The position numbers and the translations under genes are program-made. A DNA stretch of 64,000 bases from Holothuria scabra (lineage: Eukaryota; Echinodermata; Holothuroidea; Aspidochirotida; Holothuriidae): positions 6,090,284 to 6,154,283 of the forward strand of contig CM074190.1 in assembly GCA_037179385.1 (NCBI GenBank). The letters are read 5' to 3'. The notes under the pieces are model-generated. The model ran no database searches and was not told the origin of the DNA. It saw nothing but the letters and a program-made list of their open reading frames with translations. Below, piece by piece: positions 11,815-23,128 of the stretch; position 1 is the first letter of the stretch; each line of letters begins with the position of its first letter.

Positions 11815-11990
11815 TGCGTCCCATCTAAACCCGTAGTCAAAGGGCCAGGAGCTTAAAGTTTTCGCACTCCAGAATTTTTTGAGAGTTGTTTTAATGCCTT
11901 TCGCTCCCAGAAAAAATTGCCCCCCCCCCCTTCCCGAAAGATATTTTGTCCCCATTCGATACCTTGTCTGGAAACGTGTTTGATCTCCAA
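11815..11990 (+). repeat. Dispersed repeat R, copy 2
   Basis: It shares the closing block GATACCTTGTCTGGAAACG and the poly-C-interrupted core with the copies at 9055 and 14575. The 5' half is more diverged. Confidence 0.45.
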
Positions 11991-12505
11991 ATATCAGAAT
12001 GATAGGCCTAAGGCATAAGGTCTTGTTACGGGCGTAGTTAATATCTGTCAAAACACAAATTGGTGATCAGTCAGTCAATGCGTCTCTAATGCATTTCAGC
12101 AAATACACTAAGGACTACATCGAAATCTAATCTGTTAGCAAGTTGTCTTTCGATTGAGAGGATCGCAAGGCCTGACAGTCTATCTTGACCCGTTTTTGTA
12201 CGTCGCTCACTTCTTGTTTATGATAGTAGGAGTACCTGCACCATGGGTCACATATAGCCTCCTGATTTTTTATTTTCTGACGGGAGGTCGGAAGAGCTGG
12301 ATCCTTTGGTAAAAGACCAAGTCAGTGAAAAACCCTGTCAGTACTAAAGGTTTGAATACTCAGAGTTTCTCTTCAGACTTTTCCTATTCCTACTCCAGTA
12401 ACCCGAAAATACCCCGACTGAGGGATTTCTCCCGACTGACTTCTGAGGTGGGGTCTCCTATGCCCCGGCCCCCTTTAACACCCCACTGTCTCTTATGCTG
12501 TTTGT

Positions 12506-12605
12506 TATGGCACGCCAAAATGCTCACCACATATAATGAATCTATGATGTTCTAAAATACACGTTCATGCACCAAAACTAATTTCATACGATCATGGTGT
12601 AAAGG
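12506..12605 (+). mobile_element. FB-1 left-end fragment
   Basis: It starts TATGGCACGCCAAAATGCTC, one mismatch from the FB-1 terminus, and continues with TGATGTTCTAAAATACACGT and CATACGATCATGGTGTAAA as in the left arm at 28305-28450. It then stops, so this is a truncated left arm only. Confidence 0.8.
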
Positions 12606-12744
12606 TTTGTTCTCCATATTTGTTACTTTGGTCCACGTAATCATACCTTTTTCAAATGGTTGAGGTTGTTAAATGAGATGATGTAATCAGTTATCAATTT
12701 ATGAATAAATTCGTTTACACTCTAAAGTCAAAAGATAGAACTAA

Positions 12745-13050
12745 GTCACTCTTTGATGGAGTGAAAAGTGTGAATTCACTCCATTAGTGATAATTCACTC
12801 CAAAAAGAGTGGAATTCACTCTTAAAAGAGTGAAATTCCCTCCAAACTAAACAAGTTTCACTCTTGATGGAGTGCCTACAGTGATCGCTCTTTAAAAAAG
12901 AGTGATCATTGCAGGCACTCGTGGATAATGAATTTTTCCCTCTTTCTGTAGTGGATTTCACTCCTCTGGGAGTGAATTATCACTCTAATGGAGTGAATTC
13001 ATACTTTTCACTCTATTAGAGAGTGGCCATACTCACTCTTTTGATTTGCG
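12745..13050. repeat. Array of short CACTC/GAGTG hairpins
   Basis: About a dozen copies of CACTC and GAGTG alternate in opposed pairs such as CACTCCATTAGTG, GTGGAATTCACTC and GAGTGATCATTGCAGGCACTC. Almost every 15-40 bp segment can fold on itself. The array resembles the arms of foldback elements, but no outer terminal repeat or target duplication could be fixed. Confidence 0.6.
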
Positions 13051-13082
13051 AGTGTACATATCGCTCCATCCACAGTATGTTA

Positions 13083-13660
13083 TCCCACTGTTCTTTTACA
13101 ACTAGTGCCCGTATTCACAGTTATAACACACGTTATCCCCACCTTAGCAAATCTCGCTCTCAATTATGCCTACGGTATCGTGCCATAAACCTTTGGAATA
13201 TCCAAGTCAATTATTAACAGTCCAAGCTTCAAATCTTTCAGGTAAAAGCTATACTTGAGTACCTATTGATATTTTAACTTCATGAGTCCTTTTTTACTCT
13301 TCCTTGCTACCATTAATGTTGTGGTTATGGATGCACTATTGTGAGAGCAGGCTCGTACATAAATTTCCGTTGTTTCATAAAGTTTTGATTGAGGTGTGCC
13401 CGGGAGGGAGAAGGTGTAAAGGAGGGGGAGGGGGATAAGTACAGTTTCTTGTTAAGTTTTTGTTTTTTTCTTTCTTCTTTATCTCTTGTGGGAGTAGCTA
13501 GAGCACTTTACCAACCCCATGACGGTTTTTTGTTCTACTTCCTTCACACCACTATGGACTAAGTTGTACCTTATTCTGTTAATGCAATTGATACAGGTAT
13601 ATATTATATGTTTACATACTTGTATGATGTTGTGAAAAACAAATAAATGAAATGAAATGT
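13083..13660 (+). mobile_element. 3' end of a CR1/Jockey-like LINE
   Basis: An open frame ending about 13217 encodes HSYNTRYPHLSKSRSQLCLR followed by YRAINLWN, the typical C-terminal tail of CR1/Jockey-type reverse transcriptase ORFs (YNTR, then LWN). The same SKSRSQL-LRYR-I-LWN tail occurs at 35470-35590 on the other strand, so the copies belong to one family. About 440 bp of 3' UTR follows and ends in AACAAATAAATGAAATGAAATG, the A-rich microsatellite-like tail expected of this clade. All upstream parts of the element are missing (5' truncation). Confidence 0.7.
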
Positions 13661-13912
13661 AAATTCACACCATCATTTACTGAAACCATAAGTTCATTGA
13701 GTTGAGATGGATTAACACAAATAGCTTTGTATTTTACATTTGTTGCAATTCAATATGTTTATACTACGGTTGTTTAAAGGATTTTTTTGTTTTATTTAGC
13801 CTAACTAAATAGGGTGATTTTTTCTCGAAATCTATTTCCACACATCTCATGTCCCTCTCGTATAACTATTTTGAAAATATTGTTCGTTCAATTTAAAATG
13901 TTTAAAACGTGT

Positions 13913-14193
13913 AGGCTTAAATGTGCACTGTTGTGGGTCAAAATGAAAATGCTGTATAGACACCTTACATCGGATAACATATTTGCAAAATGCAGTTGAG
14001 AGTTGCGACACGTCTCTCTCATATAACTACTCATGACCTTGTCATGATCTTTCCATCGGAGGCTTAAATGTGCACTGTTGTGGGTCAAAATGAAAATGCT
14101 GTATAGACACCTTACATCGGATAACATATTTGCAAAATGCAGTTGAGAATAGCGACACGTCTCTCTCATATAACTACTCTTGACCTTGCCATG
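13913..14193 (+). repeat. Tandem duplication, 147-bp unit
   Basis: The unit from AGGCTTAAATGTGCACTGTT to TTTCCATCGG at 13913-14059 is repeated at 14060-14193. The copies are almost identical over 130 bases, differing mainly at GAGTTGCG/GAATAGCG and CATGACC/CTTGACC. The low divergence points to a recent event. Confidence 0.9.
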
Positions 14194-14574
14194 TTTTTTG
14201 CATCTAAAGTCGACGAGATTCGAATCACGGTATTTGTTATGTAGTCAACGTTACCAACAAGATAAAATTTGAGAGGCAACACCCTTTTCAAATTTCCCGA
14301 TTTCCATACTAGCTGTATAGTAACATCAAAGTTCAACTGATATACTATATTGCAAGATCGATGTTTAAAATAATTTTGACCCTGAACTTCAATAACATGT
14401 AATAGAAAGAAACCTCATCAAAACAAATGTAATATTCCTTACCAATAGATTCAGCATGATATGCCAAGAACACAGTGTAATATATCAACGAAATAACAGT
14501 GAATGTGAAACCCAAGATCAGTGGCCCCGTAACCAAGGGGGGAGGAAGCATGGAACGAATGCCCGCTGAGAATT

Positions 14575-14715
14575 TTCTAACCCTTAGAGTCTTTGAAGTT
14601 TGCCATTGACTTAATACATTTGTTCACATTTGCCCCCTGGAAAAATTTCCGCCCCTCTGGAAAGGTTTGGCTCCCCCCCCCCCCTTCGGTGCTTTGTTTG
14701 GACACGGGCATGCCG
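14575..14715 (+). repeat. Dispersed repeat R, copy 3
   Basis: It matches the copy at 9055: CTTTGAAGTTTGCCATTGAC, TTAATACATTTGTTCACA, CTGGAAAGGTTTGG, a 12-base poly-C run and TTCGGTGCTTTGTTTGGACA. Confidence 0.55.
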
Positions 14716-15082
14716 AAGATCCTTAAATTAATAACATATCGCTTTTCTTTACCAAATTAAATTTAGTACTACTCACGATGTTTTTTCAATATTTCATATA
14801 GGCCTACAAAAATGTAACGTAGGCTACGTTACGACGAGAGTATGACCTAAGAGACCATTTGGCTTTCAGTACAAATGGCTTACTCCACATGGAGTAAAGT
14901 TATTTTTTTTTAAAAAATTCTCATTATTTTACATATCTTATAATGATTTCATAAATCGATCCATGCAAATGATTATGGAAACTTCGACAAAAAGAACCAT
15001 CTAATATGCAGCGAACTGTAATATCTGGATGGAATATAGGCTAACGCTCACTAGATATGTTCATTCAGTGCTTCTCAAAGTT

Positions 15083-15343
15083 GCAAGGTCGTCGAGTTGC
15101 AGAGTGGTCTATTATAGCTGCTGTGTTCCAATGTGTTTCACTCGTGCATGGGTTCAAACCTTTCTCGATTTTCGTGGGTTTGCCACTAAAATAGTTTGCC
15201 CACTCTGTTTAAAAACGACGGCAAAATTACAGTTAAAACATTCCTGTTGCAGATGTGTATTTCTTTGTAATTTTACAGGAAGTTTTAAAAGTGCAGCCAA
15301 CGAAGTCGGTTGCGCGCCGGACAAGAACAATTGTATACTGCGA
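15083..15343 (+). mobile_element. SINE-2 copy 1, interrupted
   Basis: The block GGTCGTCGAGTTGCAGAGTG with GGGTTCAAAC about 60 bp later gives a tRNA-like A-box and B-box pair. The same sequence recurs at 44128-44325. After AATAGTTTGCCCA this copy carries about 90 bp not present in the other, then resumes with ACGAAGTCGGTTGCGCGCCG. It therefore contains a small insertion, or the other copy a deletion. No target duplication was found. Confidence 0.65.
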
Positions 15344-15639
15344 AGTTGGTCCAGGGCCGTCGGTAAGGAGGGGGGGGGGGAGATGTCACCATGGCCGCAG
15401 GGGACGGGGGACCGGGAGCTGCAGCCCCCCCCCCCCCACCATTGACTGAAACTTTGCTGAACTAGACAAAATTCAATGCCTCAGTTGGACAGAGATTATG
15501 CCTTGGTTGTGGATCTGGAGTCGGTGAAAAGGTCACCACCCCTAAGAGAAAGAGTCCCGTACGCCATGAATGGCACGGTGTAAAACATTAGTTATAACAA
15601 ATGTTAGTTACTTTTTGCCGATTGTATGCATGAGTGTGA

Positions 15640-15800
15640 CTATATTATGAATCTTATGCATATGACGTAACAAGAATAACGCCCTCCATCGGAGGAACAT
15701 TAAACCAACATCAAATCAACAAATGCGGAGAGCTGATGTACCGCCAATCGAATACATGCATAATGCTCTGCTCATTGGGCGAGTTCTACTACGTGAGAGC
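15640..15800 (+). repeat. Dispersed repeat, copy 2 (partner at 5525-5690)
   Basis: Ordered matches to the 5.5-kb copy: CTTATGCATATGACGT, ACGCCCTCCATCGGAGGAA, AACCAACATCAA and AACAAATGCGGAGAGCT. Confidence 0.6.
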
Positions 15801-16265
15801 ACGTAAGAGCACGGATTGACGTGTTTTAATCATTTAAGTCAGGTAGTCAATCAGTCATTCAGTAAGCCAGTGTGTCGTCAATGGTGAATACATGAGGTCT
15901 ATACGGGCAAAAAGCGCACCAAAATTGCAATGCACTTTAAATCTGTTGAGAAGTTTTAGGCCCGAAATTAAGAGAAGGTTACAAATGTTATTATTTGAGA
16001 TAAAGGGAAAAACTGGTGACCAGCCTTTACGTTCATGGATGTTGGTAAAAACTGTACAGATCTGTACGCTTTGAACTGAACGAAGAAAAATAAAACCATG
16101 GAAACGGAAAGAGGGAATAACAAACAAAAGCAATAAAGACGGGGAAGGAAACTCTTGTAAAGAAGGCCTATAGTAGCACAGTAAATATAGGTATATAGCG
16201 ACGTAAGGAGTATTCAAGGCGTTCTTTATTCACGCCACTTTTTGTTCGTACTGTTTTCTCACGAA

Positions 16266-17366
16266 CAAAGGCGTACGGGAGCATTTCATTTTGGGGACAG
16301 AAGATTTCTTGCCCGAAAAAAATTCTGCCTGCAATACTATCTCAGCGAAGCGCCACTATCGGCTAACGCGGAGCGTACAGAAAATTTTGAAAAATCAGAC
16401 CCTCCAGACAGTAGAAAATGTGGGCAGTCGATATTTTGAGTTTTCGTTTGCAAAGATTGTTCACTTGAAACTAAAATTCTGCTAAGGAGACTAAGTGGAG
16501 CGCCACCCTTGGTTGGCGTGGAGCGCTAAGATAAGTTTGAAAATGGGACATTTTACAGGCTTAGAAGAATATAAGCGGTCAATATTTTGGTCAGAAAATT
16601 ACTAGGTAAACTGTACCACTATATCATTGGATGAAATGGTCTTGTATATTTTCGGGGAAAAACTATAAAAAAGAATTTAAAATGTGCTGCATTTTACTCT
16701 ATTGCTATAGTTTAAGTAAATATATTTATTGAATTGATGAAATTGTGAACTTCTATTAGTAACACCTTTTGAAAAAAATGTCGCGTTACATGGAGGGTTT
16801 GAATAAATTTTCAGCAGAATTATGGGAAGACATCCTCCCACTGAGCCAACAAAATTTGAAAGTAATTAAACTATTGACCATTTCGGGCATTGTGCTATAC
16901 AAGATTAAAAGTGGGCTAAAGAATAATTGTTTCCTTTAAGCAACGGACTTCTCAAATGTGTGGCGTTTTTTTATCTCTTTGATTTTTTCGTAAATATGTT
17001 TACCCTGACTATGATACGTTCCTGTTTTCAGGGAGATGCTTGGAGTTATTTGGATATTCGACCATTTTGAGCATTGTGTTGTGAAAGAATGTGAAGTAAA
17101 ACTTACTAATAATAGCTTTTTGTGCTGTCGAATATGAAGCGGGTTTTTGGAATCGTGTTGATTTTTCACGAAAATGTTACCGCGATTACGACGTTTTTCC
17201 TTTTATCGGACATTTCTTTTAAAGATTCCGGGCATGCCTAGGAATTTTCTGAGAACCATGCCATTATTCTTGAAACTTCAGTGGCTGTCTAAAATTTAGA
17301 TTTGCGGAAATTTGGGGGCGCAGTCTTCCCCCTTGCCCGCCCCCCTCCCCGTCTCGTACGCCTCTG
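16266..17366 (+). mobile_element. Element E copy 1 (GGCGTACGGGA ends)
   Basis: The left end AAAGGCGTACGGGAGCATTT and the right end TCTCGTACGCCTCTGC form short inverted termini. The left part has two copies of a roughly 165-bp unit beginning GCGCCACYNTYGGTTGGCG (16340 and 16500). The interior follows the same order as the 51-kb copy, including the CGACCATTT, GTTGATTTTTC and GACATTTCTTT blocks. A larger relative with clear target duplication is at 51096-52604. No transposase frame is visible. Confidence 0.65.
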
Positions 17367-18570
17367 CCACGAATGCTCACTTCATTTAAATTTGAAGTGA
17401 CAGGATGCTGAGGCATTCAACTCTCATTGTCAGCCCTTCCTTTTTGAAGGTTTTTGGTATTAAAATGGCCAAAATTACACCAAGGAATACTTTCAGGCAC
17501 CCCAACCATAGGAAATCCACCGGGTGTTACTGCTATCCTTTAAATACAATTGACCTGTACGTCACGACAAAGAAGAGCTTTAGTATTAAAGTACACCGGA
17601 GATTTTCAGATAAGTACTTTTTAATTGCGCACTGTAAATATAATTGAGACATGAGATATATTCAATTTCACAAGTTTACTGCCTCACGTAACACTTAAGA
17701 CTCATTAAAACCCCTACAAAACGAAAATCCCTTAGCTAAAAACTTGAAAAAGATACTTTGATCACCCGAAAGATTAAAGTACCATACCATATCATTCTAA
17801 GTATTAGATTTGCTTGTGGGCAGCTTTAATATATTTGTTCTCACAAGTTTACATGTGCATATTGTCTGAGGTAAATAAAAAGTTCTGTTTATACCATTCT
17901 TCGTTAAAAGAATCTTACCTATCTTTAACTGACCCTCCATACTTTTGGATAAAACAATACAATTCTCACAAATGAAATCAATTCCCCAATTGCTGCTTAA
18001 ACATTTATGAATGCAATTTACTTCTGTAGAGAAAATACTTCCTATACAGAGTAATGATATTCAGTATTTTATTGAAGTCTGTATACTGAACGAAATAGGT
18101 AGACTTTCACTCAGTTCACAAATCAAATTTACTGTAAACCTTTCATTTCTTTTAGGTCCTCCGAAAAATTAGAGGCAATTGGGTAGTTAAAAAGTTAAAG
18201 GTAACAATGCACTAAAAGTAAGTGCTGAACGGTTTCTACATTTGCTTTACAAAAAAGGACATAAATCACTATCTCCAAAATTAAATTTCTTTAGATAATA
18301 ATTTCATTAAAAAAATGGACTTGTGATCCTTTGTTGCAACTTTTGCAATTTGTATACTTCATTGAAATAAATTCTCAAATTTATATTCTCCCAATGTTTC
18401 TGGCTTATATTAATGTTTTTAATTTTTCATTCCCCCGTTTGCGCGCGATGCTGTCGTAAACATAATCTTCTGACAGAAATCCATGAAAGGATTTGCATTC
18501 TGGTTTAAAAGAAAAGAACACCTTACAAGACAATGCGTAATAAAAAACAAAGAAGTATGTACCAGTATTT
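17367..18570. other. No recognisable gene or repeat
   Basis: AT-rich sequence with short ORFs only (longest 80 codons at 17405-17647). I see no conserved motif, no terminal repeats and no match to the families elsewhere in the window. Confidence 0.5.
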
Positions 18571-18838
18571 ATAGGTATAATCCTCTCATTCCAAACAGTT
18601 CCAACTCTCCTAAACAACGTACTTAAACCCCTCCCCCAACTATCTAAAAGTCATCAACATTAATAATCTCGGTTTATTGCTTCAGGGTGATATACAAGAC
18701 CCCAATTAGTAATCAGAAAACTCTCAATACAATACGTGCTGTGTTATGTAAGCTATACTCCGTATTTACTTTTCAAATTGTCAATCAAAGAGCTGTGCAT
18801 GCTATTTTACACTACTATAAAAATTGTATTTTGGAATG
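18571..18838 (-). mobile_element. MITE-A copy
   Basis: It contains the MITE-A blocks TAATCCTCTCATTCCAAACA, TTTATTGCTTCAGGGTGATA, CTCTCAATACAATACGTGCT and TCAATCAAAGAGCTGTGC in order. The TTTAAAGG termini are eroded. Confidence 0.65.
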
Positions 18839-19979
18839 AGAGTTGACTGTCTTTAACTCAAGAGAAAATTTACTTGAAACTTTACGAATAGAACTTTCTA
18901 AACCAAAATAGGTCACAAAGTTACATTGTAATTGTATACCTCCGGAAAAGGGAATTCTAAGAAAAGAACTCTCTACCATTATCAAAAAAAAAAAAAAAAC
19001 ATTCACACAAGGAATATTTCTGTCATACTACTGCCTAAGATATGTATATTGATGGCAATGAGAAAAAGATAACTATTTCAAGAATTTTGAAGACCAGTTT
19101 CATTATCAGACAAATAAACAAACATAAATTTATTACATAACTTTCATACGATTTCACACATTATGCCGAAGGTCTATATTCTATTAGAAATATATACATT
19201 TACATTTTTGTCGCGTGACCTTTCTACAATCAATTAAAATGTGTGTATATGGAAGATGACTTTTAATCATTTTTAAGTAAAAGGATCGTGTAATTAACAC
19301 TTCACAATACTTCCGAAATTATAGCCTTCTCAATTAGTTTCTCTTAAAAAATGGTGCAAGGTCAAATCAAGTTATTTAGAGGGTAGGTCTACTTATGTAA
19401 AGTTATTTTAAGCAACCTTTTTTCATCCTGGTTATTTCGTGAATCGATGTTCATATATTGCATACAATCGTCCGTCTTCAAACGGTGTCTTTCCTAATAC
19501 AATAACTGCATAGTTAGTATAAAATATACATATTTACACATGAAGACAAATTGAAGCCACACTATCTTTTCTTCGACGTAACTATATCCTCGTTACATGC
19601 CTACAAAACTTTTCATCATTTCATCTCAATATACTAGGATTAGTAAAGAATTCCAACGAAAAATTGAAAACCTAACAAAACTAAAGAGAACCTAACTGAA
19701 ACATTGCCTTACATGGAAACACTCCTTTTGTAGCATCAATTATAAAAGAGATAATACTACTTTATATAATGGAGGATAGCAATAATAAAAACATAAAGGA
19801 TGATCTAGGGAACGTTAAATCGGAATAAAAGGGCATTAGCAAGTTCTTGATGTCTCTTGACTCTGTTCGAGGAACATCTTGGTTTGGAACATAAACGGTT
19901 TTCAACTTTAAGTATAAATAAGAGTTTATGACAGAACATCGGGAATTACGAAGTTAAGTTTACAGCAATAAATAAAATA
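18839..19979. other. AT-rich region without recognisable gene
   Basis: Very AT-rich. Because it lies downstream of an L1/Tx1-like ORF fragment on the minus strand, part may be old 3' UTR of that element, but no tail or target duplication supports this. A 16-base poly-A run lies near 18984. Confidence 0.4.
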
Positions 19980-19980
19980 T

Positions 19981-20436
19981 TTACAAAACAAAAGCATATA
20001 GCTTATAACCAAAGAAAAAGTCGGGTTTACTTAAAATAAATTGCCTGCCAAAAAGATGTTGTTCAGTGTCTAACAAGAAGGAGGAAGTGAGTGGACAACT
20101 CCAAAATACGTGGTCCAGAATTTCAATTTCAATTTTACAAAAAGTATCGCAAGGAGTTTCAATTCTTCTCATAGCAAACAGCAGTTTGTTAGTGGCAAGC
20201 TTTCTGTGCAAAAAGTTAAATTGGAAATAAATAATCTTGCTATCAGACGGGAAAGCGGGGGATGGTGAAAATTTTGTGCAAGTCACCCTCTGTGAAGTTA
20301 AGCGTAGATTTCGAATGAACAATACATCTATATCTAGGAGGCAAAACGATTTTATCAATGAGTACATATTTGAAAAAGGAGGTGACACGGAGATAAATAA
20401 GGGTAGCGCTAAACATAGCATATGGATTTTCATTGT
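19981..20436 (-). pseudogene. L1/Tx1-like LINE ORF2 fragment, 3' part
   Basis: The minus-strand frame shows YFQFNFLHRKLATNKLLFAM, then CDTFCKIEIEILDHVFWSC. This is the zf-RVT arrangement of L1/Tx1-type ORF2 proteins (a W/FQ..LLH..L.TN..L helix, then C-x2-C with E-x-LEH-x3-C). In known elements this lies C-terminal to the RT domain. The frame is interrupted upstream by an inserted SINE-1 (20437-20740) and resumes beyond it. No RT catalytic core remains. Confidence 0.6.
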
Positions 20437-20441
20437 TGAAG

Positions 20442-20474
<33 letters not shown>

Positions 20475-20740
20475 ATGGAATTTTACGGCCCAGTTTCTAA
20501 CCTATTGGTTCAAGTCGAGCTGGCCACGGCCCTTTTTCCAGTTGTGGCTCACTGGCTTGTTTCCCTACTCCATTGCTCATGCGGAGCATCACGCACAACG
20601 GCAGTAGGTTCCTTTTTTAGAGACTTTGGTATGACTCGACCTGGAGAGCAAACCCGGGCCTTTTCATTGTTGAAGGGGTTCTCTTCCCCTTCCATTGGGA
20701 TTTCTGCTAACAGTCCGAAAATATTAGTAAAAGAGTAACG
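20437..20740 (-). mobile_element. SINE-1 with (CTAA)n tail, inserted in a LINE
   Basis: Read on the minus strand it runs from a tRNA-like segment with B-box-like CCCGGGTTTGC (near 20655) through the conserved body GGAGCATCACGCACAAC (reverse orientation), ACTGGAAAAAGGGCC and AACTGGGCCGTAAAATTCC to a tail of about nine CTAA repeats (20440-20475). It matches the better preserved copy at 57955-58175. It splits an L1/Tx1-like ORF, so it inserted after that LINE. The outer limit near 20740 is approximate. Confidence 0.75.
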
Positions 20741-21115
20741 TGGTATATTGAATTTGTTACAAAAACGACATATGAAATCAAACTTTGGTTACCGTCATCT
20801 AGGTCCTTGACATATAAAACATCAGAACTATGAAATTTGACCATCAACTTTTATGAAGTGATTGATCCAGATAACTCGATTACGGTAATTATCCAAAGGT
20901 GTATGAAAATGCAAAGAACTCCGAGTATTACATACTTGTCTAATAAAAACATTATTAACTGAAGAAATATCCTTAGCGGTAAAATTACATTGAAAGATAA
21001 AGGATTTACCAAACGGATTTAAGAAGTGATGAAAGAAAAATTTCCGAATAGCATTACGTCTACGCCCATCAAGATATCTTTTCCCCCAGGATATTTTAAA
21101 GCTTAAATGAAACTT
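20741..21115 (-). pseudogene. L1/Tx1-like LINE ORF2 fragment, 5' part
   Basis: One minus-strand frame reads VIWINHFIKVDGQIS and later FICRFCNKFNI, with in-frame stops. In L1/Tx1 ORF2 proteins the corresponding segment is P-LW-N-FI-I-GKP-F followed by F-E-F--KFNI. It joins in order with the fragment at 19981-20436 across the SINE-1 insertion. At least two stops and probable small indels show that it is dead. Confidence 0.5.
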
Positions 21116-22230
21116 CTTACATGAATAATTTTTAGTTTGTCCCCCATTACATATATTTATAATATAAATATTTATATTATATTAATTAAGCTACCTGGTA
21201 AAATTATAGAAAAACGATGTGTGGTTTCAACATATCAGCAGTTCAAGTTGCTACATTTTCAATACAAAGTTACCTTGGAGCATACACACCTGACGTCATA
21301 TCCTCACATTAGTTAGTAGACTTTTGTTTTTCTTTAAACTGAATAACTAGTTTTGTCTTCAACAGTCTCGTGTTAACAAAATGTCATTGAATAAGTGACG
21401 CAAGAACTTAAAAAAGTTTGCACTTTACAAGATTGACATTCATCTTCTTATATTTTCTTAAGGTAGAGAATATACAACCCTTCACTCCTGGAAAAGACTA
21501 ACGATGGTCTTGTAAGTGCATGAGCATGTGAGATGCGCCAAACCAGTAAAGGTCCGCACTATACTTGTAAAGAACTCTGGGCACCTGGACGAAAATTTCA
21601 CCTTTTTGTTAACAAAAAGTTTAAATTTAATTTGCTTTTCTTGGAATAAATTTCTTTCCGATCTCCATAATAAGCAGGCATCACCCAATAACGTTTCAGA
21701 TTTAGATTGCAAACATATATACGCTTAATACGTTAAAAGACCTTACCTCAACCGCATCTACAGCCTATTTTAAGTGCGTGACATTATATCTAATCTCCCC
21801 ATATTTTTAGGCATAAGAGAAAAACTTACATATATTTCAATCATGGTCATTTTGAGTTATGTAGAAAGAATTTTGGGGCGGGAAATAGGCATCTATGTCC
21901 TCTTTAAGTGCACCAAATCGTTTGGCGTCCCTGTATCCACCCCATCAATATCTGAAACAGGTCGCCTCCTGCAGTTGCGTATACAGGTATAGCTACACAT
22001 TTTTTTCAAGGCGGACAAGCACCCAAATTTCCCAAATTTCCCGAAGTGTGAGCACCAATGTATTACGGGATGCAAGGAGATTTTTGCTCTTTTTAAACTA
22101 GAGGATAAGGCCTTTAAAGCTATATATGAAGGGTACACAATTATTAGGCCATAAGTGATATAATGTGTGCAATATGTAACGGTTCAGACGTGTGAACAAG
22201 ATGGCACATAAAAAAAATCATAGGCTAAAT
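21116..22230. other. No recognisable gene or repeat
   Basis: Short ORFs only. Overlapping frames at 21482-21728 and 21774-22138 lack motifs and splice context. The (TATAAATA) stretch near 21160-21185 is simple AT-rich sequence. Confidence 0.45.
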
Positions 22231-22611
22231 CGCGGTCACACTACAATGAATTCTGATTGGATTCCGATCCGATTTTTGTGAGTTTTTATTTAAATCCTCT
22301 CCATCTCTGGTCGAAAAGAACCCTATTTCCTGTTTTAATATACGAGTTTAACCGCAAAACTATGAACATTAAATTATACTCACTATTTCGTGACGTCATA
22401 TCGACAGGCAGAATGTATGCGATAAAAAAATGTATATCAGTGTGACGTCACTATAAATCAGTAAGCATTTCATTTTCACATACATCAGATGCAAATCATA
22501 TATTTTCACTGATTGACAAGTTTTTACTCTTTCCTACCAGAGATGGAGAGGATTTTAGTAAAAACTCACAAAAAGCGGATCGGAATCCGAATTCGTTGTA
22601 GTGTGACCGCG
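22231..22611. mobile_element. MITE-B copy 2, well preserved
   Basis: It is flanked by inverted termini CGCGGTCACACTACAA, followed on both sides by GAATTC, GATCGGAATCC/GGATTCCGATC, TTTTTGTGAG and CCTCTCCATCTCTGG, giving arms of about 75 bp. The 230-bp interior is non-coding and contains two TGACGTCA sites, also present in the copy at 9461. No clear target duplication. It lies just downstream of the stop codon of the MACPF/GTPase gene. Confidence 0.8.
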
Positions 22612-22707
22612 GCTTAGGAAGCAATAAAGCTTCTTCTAAAAAATGAGAAATCAGTTTATCCTTCATACTTCCCATGGATTCTCTTGTTTCTCTTCAAACT
22701 CATATGT

Positions 22708-22995
22708 TTACAATATTGCGCACAGCCACCCTTGGGGTGGAAAATATGCTTTCTTATCATTATCTAAGTAAAGGCGGTTCATCATTGAAGAGAGGCATTT
22801 GAGAACTTCACGATGTTCCTGATGTGTCGCCATTTCTGCCGAGTCAATGCCAATTGCCCTATTGCCACATTCATAGACAATCTGCTCCCATTTTCTGTCA
22901 TTTTTCAAACTGTCCAAATCTACCTTTTTCCTCTGGATCTCAGTGAATGTAAAAACAACAATCATGTGTTTTACTATTCCTCCTCCGTGGTAATA
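22708..22995 (-). CDS. Exon 6: C-terminal half of AIG1/GIMAP-type GTPase, stop codon
   Basis: The exon follows a strong acceptor (TCTCTTTTTCAG) and reads in phase 0 from exon 5. It begins with the strand HMIVVFTFTEI, which occupies the place of the G4 segment (FT-R/K-x-D in the AIG1 family). It later has ECGNRAIGIDS, the G5-like CGNR motif typical of AIG1/GIMAP proteins, and ends at TAA (22708-22710), 96 codons in all. The G4 specificity residues are not intact: the usual R/K-x-D is replaced by F-T-E. Guanine selectivity may be reduced, or the fold may no longer bind GTP canonically. The tail after the GTPase is short, without a membrane segment. No clear polyadenylation signal was seen. Confidence 0.7.
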   Translation of the reverse strand, partial: YYHGGGIVKHMIVVFTFTEIQRKKVDLDSLKNDRKWEQIVYECGNRAIGIDSAEMATHQEHREVLKCLSSMMNRLYLDNDKKAYFPPQGWLCAIL

Positions 22996-23128
22996 CTGAA
23001 AAAGAGACCAATGACAGAATTGTAAACCCTAAGTTGCTAAGAAGTAAAAGGGGTCATTTAAGGAGGATTATCAAGCAATTGCCTTACGGTTGTACGGTGT
23101 GTTAATGCTAGTGACAAAGGAAACAGGC

